Positions 4,789 through 6,539 of a stretch of DNA of 6,539 nucleotides are shown here, in pieces (within the stretch, counting starts at the first letter, position 1; each line of letters opens with the position of its first letter). Under the pieces are notes generated by a model. That model had not been told where the DNA came from, made no database searches, and saw only the letters and a program-made list of their open reading frames with translations. Both the position numbers and the translations under genes were made by a program. This stretch comes from Microcaldota archaeon (GTDB lineage: Archaea; Micrarchaeota; Micrarchaeia; Norongarragalinales; UBA8480), in assembly GCA_023246885.1 (NCBI GenBank), contig JAHFHN010000047.1:1-6539 (forward strand). The letters run 5' to 3'.

Positions 4789-5820
4789 TTAAAACCATTT
4801 TTTTAATTGTGATTGGCTTTTATCTTCTGGTTCTTTGTACGCTCGTTTTAATGCGTTTTCAACTCGTTCTGCAGAGAATTCAAATTCGTCTACCATCATT
4901 TTTATAACTTTATCTCGCTGAGCGTCGCCGCGTTGCTGTAATTGTGTTTCAGTTACGTCTATTGCTGGTGGGGAATCAAACAATTGGTATACCGGCTGCC
5001 AGTCCATTTCTTTGCCTAATTCTTTCAAAATGGAGTTGAAATTTTCATGTTCTTGTGCTAGTTTCAACGCTTTTTTGGGTCCAATGCCGTAAATTCCTTG
5101 GTTGAAGTCAGTTCCATTAAGCATGCCGATCCAAATGAGTTTTTCTCGTGTTATTGTTGTTCCAAGTTGTTTTAAACTTTGTTCGAGGTCGATTTCTTCC
5201 GGCTTAATTTCAATAGTAGTGTTTCTCCTAGCTAGTTTTTTCTTACCCGAAATGGTTAAGTTACGCACGAGTAACGGTGTGCCGAACAATAGTGTGTCGT
5301 AATCTTGTGAGGCCGCGGCGTAGGCCAACCCTTGTTTTGCCATGTGCGCACATTGTGCTTCGCCTTCACTTGGCGCCTGTATCCACGGTACGCCCAGATA
5401 ACCTAGCAGCTCTTTGCTTTGTTCAATTTGTGTGCTTTCAAGCTTGGCGGTTCGTTGGCTGAGCATTCCTGCGCGTTCAACGTCGCCTTTTTTCATAGCT
5501 TCAAGCATTTGAGTCTTAGCTTCTTTTTTCGCAACTGCTCTTTCTTCAAGAGTGCGTTTTTTTAATTCGCTTGGTTTGCCGTCAAATACAAATATTGGTT
5601 TAATTCCTTTTTCTAATAAGCTACACGTTCGGTAAAAAAGGCCAGTTAAGTGGCTTGTCATTCGGCCTTTCGAATCCATTAAGGGAGTGCCGTCAGGTTG
5701 ACGTATAATTGTAATAAACTGGTAGAGCGTGTTAAACGCGTCAATAGCGAGCTTTTTTTCACTTAGTTCAGCTAAAGAAGTTTCGCGCTTTTGCAAAATG
5801 CTTCCAATGTCAACGCCCAT
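4789..5820 (-). CDS. fen: Flap endonuclease 1 (FEN1/RAD2 family)
   Basis: Structure-specific 5' nuclease of DNA replication and repair; it removes 5' flaps during Okazaki fragment maturation. The 343 residues match usual archaeal FEN1 length. The N-terminal MGVDIG and all expected metal ligands are visible: D27 (LAIDAFNTL), D80 (FVFDGKP), E152 and E154 (APSEGEAQC), D173 and D175 (SQDYDTLLFG), and D238 (GTDFNQG). The H3TH DNA-binding motif follows as GIYGIGPKKAL (242-252). The C-terminus ends in a PCNA-binding PIP box, Q336-SQL-KK-W342-F343, at the very end of the protein as in other archaea. The start ATG at 5820 is preceded by GTGAT six bases upstream and by a divergent promoter shared with the MBF1 gene. 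No key residue is missing. The small plus-strand frames inside it are shadows. Confidence 0.97.
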   Translation of the reverse strand: MGVDIGSILQKRETSLAELSEKKLAIDAFNTLYQFITIIRQPDGTPLMDSKGRMTSHLTGLFYRTCSLLEKGIKPIFVFDGKPSELKKRTLEERAVAKKEAKTQMLEAMKKGDVERAGMLSQRTAKLESTQIEQSKELLGYLGVPWIQAPSEGEAQCAHMAKQGLAYAAASQDYDTLLFGTPLLVRNLTISGKKKLARRNTTIEIKPEEIDLEQSLKQLGTTITREKLIWIGMLNGTDFNQGIYGIGPKKALKLAQEHENFNSILKELGKEMDWQPVYQLFDSPPAIDVTETQLQQRGDAQRDKVIKMMVDEFEFSAERVENALKRAYKEPEDKSQSQLKKWF

Positions 5821-5826
5821 TTTTAA

Positions 5827-5831
5827 TCACA
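5827..5831 (-). promoter_or_regulatory. Weak Shine-Dalgarno site of FEN1 (GTGAT)
   Basis: The minus strand reads GTGATTAAAA directly before the ATG. GTGAT matches the last five bases of the AGGAGGTGAT register. The same short GTGA-type site appears before the genes starting at 1767 and 6438. It is a short match, so confidence is modest. Confidence 0.4.
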
Positions 5832-5840
5832 ATTCATTCT

Positions 5841-5848
5841 ACGCGCGT
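5841..5848. promoter_or_regulatory. GC-rich palindrome ACGCGCGT in the FEN1/MBF1 divergent region
   Basis: A perfect 8-base palindrome in otherwise AT-rich intergenic DNA, 21-28 bases upstream of the FEN1 ATG. That places it between a likely FEN1 TATA box and its start, where a repressor could act. There is no direct evidence that it binds a protein. Confidence 0.2.
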
Positions 5849-5879
5849 GCTAGTTTACACTATTCTATTGCAGCAAACG

Positions 5880-5888
5880 TAATAAAAA
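5880..5888 (+). promoter_or_regulatory. Probable TATA box of the MBF1 gene
   Basis: TAATAAAAA is centred about 27 bases before ATG 5911, the spacing expected for a leaderless archaeal message. No Shine-Dalgarno-like site lies between it and the ATG. Confidence 0.45.
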
Positions 5889-5910
5889 CTCCTGTTGCTT
5901 AAATATTTCA

Positions 5911-6402
5911 ATGGCTTCGTGTGACATTTGTGGTGGAATTTCTAACTTGCGCGCAATTGTAGAAGGCGCTGAAATAAATGTTTGTCCAAGGTGCAGTAGA
6001 TTTGGGCAAATACTGCGACCTGCAAATTCGCGTTTTCAAAGCCAGTCCAATACATTTAATTTACCTGAAGTTGAGTTAGTTCAAAATTATGGCAAATTAA
6101 TTTCTACAAGCCGAACAAGTGCCGGTTTGTCGTTGCAAGATGTTGCGCATAAGCTAAACTTGCGTGAAAAAGACTTAATTCATTTTGAAGAAGGAAAAAT
6201 AAAGCCAACTGAAAAAGATTGCCGTAAACTCGAATCACTTTTGCACATAGTTTTAATGAAGCAAGAACCAAACGAAGAGCAAAGAGAACAAAAAGGACAA
6301 AAAGAACAAGCGCGTCCCACTCAAACGACTATTGCAAGGCCAACTAACAGTAAAGTATTAACTCTTGCTGACGTAGTTGTAATTAAGGATAAGCGAAAGT
6401 AA
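5911..6402 (+). CDS. MBF1-like factor (zinc ribbon plus HTH)
   Basis: Archaeal homologue of multiprotein bridging factor 1, 163 residues. Residues 4-28 form a zinc ribbon with C4-x2-C7 and C25-x2-C28. Residues about 56-112 form the Cro/C1-type HTH in the characteristic MBF1 order: LVQNYGKLI, then GLSLQDVAHKLNLREKDLIHFE, and KLESLLHI. A charged Gln/Glu/Lys-rich linker (about 117-135) leads to a C-terminal LTLADVVVIKDKRK, typical of archaeal members. In eukaryotes MBF1 bridges activators and TBP; archaeal MBF1 has been found with the small ribosomal subunit, so a translation-related role is likely. Divergent from FEN1 with 90 bases between. Start chosen at ATG 5911, where the first zinc ligand falls at residue 4. 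Confidence 0.92.
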   Translation: MASCDICGGISNLRAIVEGAEINVCPRCSRFGQILRPANSRFQSQSNTFNLPEVELVQNYGKLISTSRTSAGLSLQDVAHKLNLREKDLIHFEEGKIKPTEKDCRKLESLLHIVLMKQEPNEEQREQKGQKEQARPTQTTIARPTNSKVLTLADVVVIKDKRK

Positions 6403-6437
6403 AAAAATTAATCTTAAAAAATAAAAGTGAATAAATT

Positions 6438-6539
6438 TTGAAACTACTTGAACTCACTGGCTTACTAGCTTTAATTGCTTTATTTTTTTATATTGCTTTT
6501 TCAACGCTTCCAAACATTGCCAAAATAATAGTAATCGCA
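6438..6539 (+). CDS. N-terminus of a membrane protein (partial: runs off right edge)
   Basis: Thirty-four open codons to the window edge, starting at TTG 6438 with an in-frame TAA at 6432-6434 just upstream. A GTGA seven bases before the TTG could act as a ribosome binding site. The peptide begins MKLLELTGLLALIALFFYIA and continues FSTLPNIAKIIVIA, a strongly hydrophobic segment suggesting one or two membrane helices. It has too little sequence to identify. The 35-base gap after MBF1 makes an operon possible. Confidence 0.55.
   Translation, partial: MKLLELTGLLALIALFFYIAFSTLPNIAKIIVIA

Noticed and set aside
5102..5462. Two short plus-strand frames inside FEN1
   Set aside because: They are fully antisense to FEN1, whose catalytic residues are all present, and they have no promoter or known motif.

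Overview
The window looks like chromosomal DNA from an AT-rich archaeon, probably of the DPANN type, though I cannot name a lineage. Support comes from a flap endonuclease FEN1 with a C-terminal PCNA-binding motif, an MBF1-type factor (zinc ribbon plus HTH), an HTH-CBS regulator of the archaeal COG3620 type, archaeal TATA boxes, and a mix of apparently leaderless genes and genes with GGTGA or GGAGG Shine-Dalgarno sites. The exception is the first gene, a bacterial-type S-adenosylmethionine synthetase (MetK) where most archaea use a very different MAT family; this suggests horizontal acquisition.

Layout. 1-1029 (minus strand): metK, running off the left edge with its last few tens of codons missing. 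1030-1162: divergent promoter region. 1163-1714: HTH-CBS regulator. 1767-2342: YqaA/DedA-like membrane protein. 2397-2909: lipoprotein with a PsbP-like look. 2996-3988 and 4010-4753: a two-gene envelope operon with its own strong TATA box, encoding a secreted, sequon-packed, tail-fibre-like repeat protein and a Ser/Thr-rich protein with a C-terminal membrane anchor. 4754-4788: T-rich convergent intergenic gap. 4789-5820 (minus strand): FEN1. 5821-5910: divergent promoter region. 5911-6402: MBF1. 6438-6539: start of a membrane protein cut by the right edge. No gap without a gene exceeds about 135 bases. I saw no tRNA, rRNA, CRISPR array, insertion sequence or attachment site.

Function. Housekeeping genes (SAM synthesis, DNA replication and repair, an MBF1 factor) flank a block of four envelope genes (about 1767-4753). 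The most unusual locus is the fibre-like protein. Its 11 decapeptide units resemble the 'IADGAVTTAK' repeats of phage and bacterial fibre proteins, but nearly every unit carries an N-glycosylation sequon where the fibre repeat has Thr-Thr-Ala. It is best read as a heavily glycosylated cell-surface stalk with a C-terminal head, possibly held or assisted by the anchored protein encoded 21 bases downstream. The second point of interest is the HTH-CBS regulator divergent from metK: some CBS domains bind adenosyl ligands including SAM, so it could sense the product of its neighbour.
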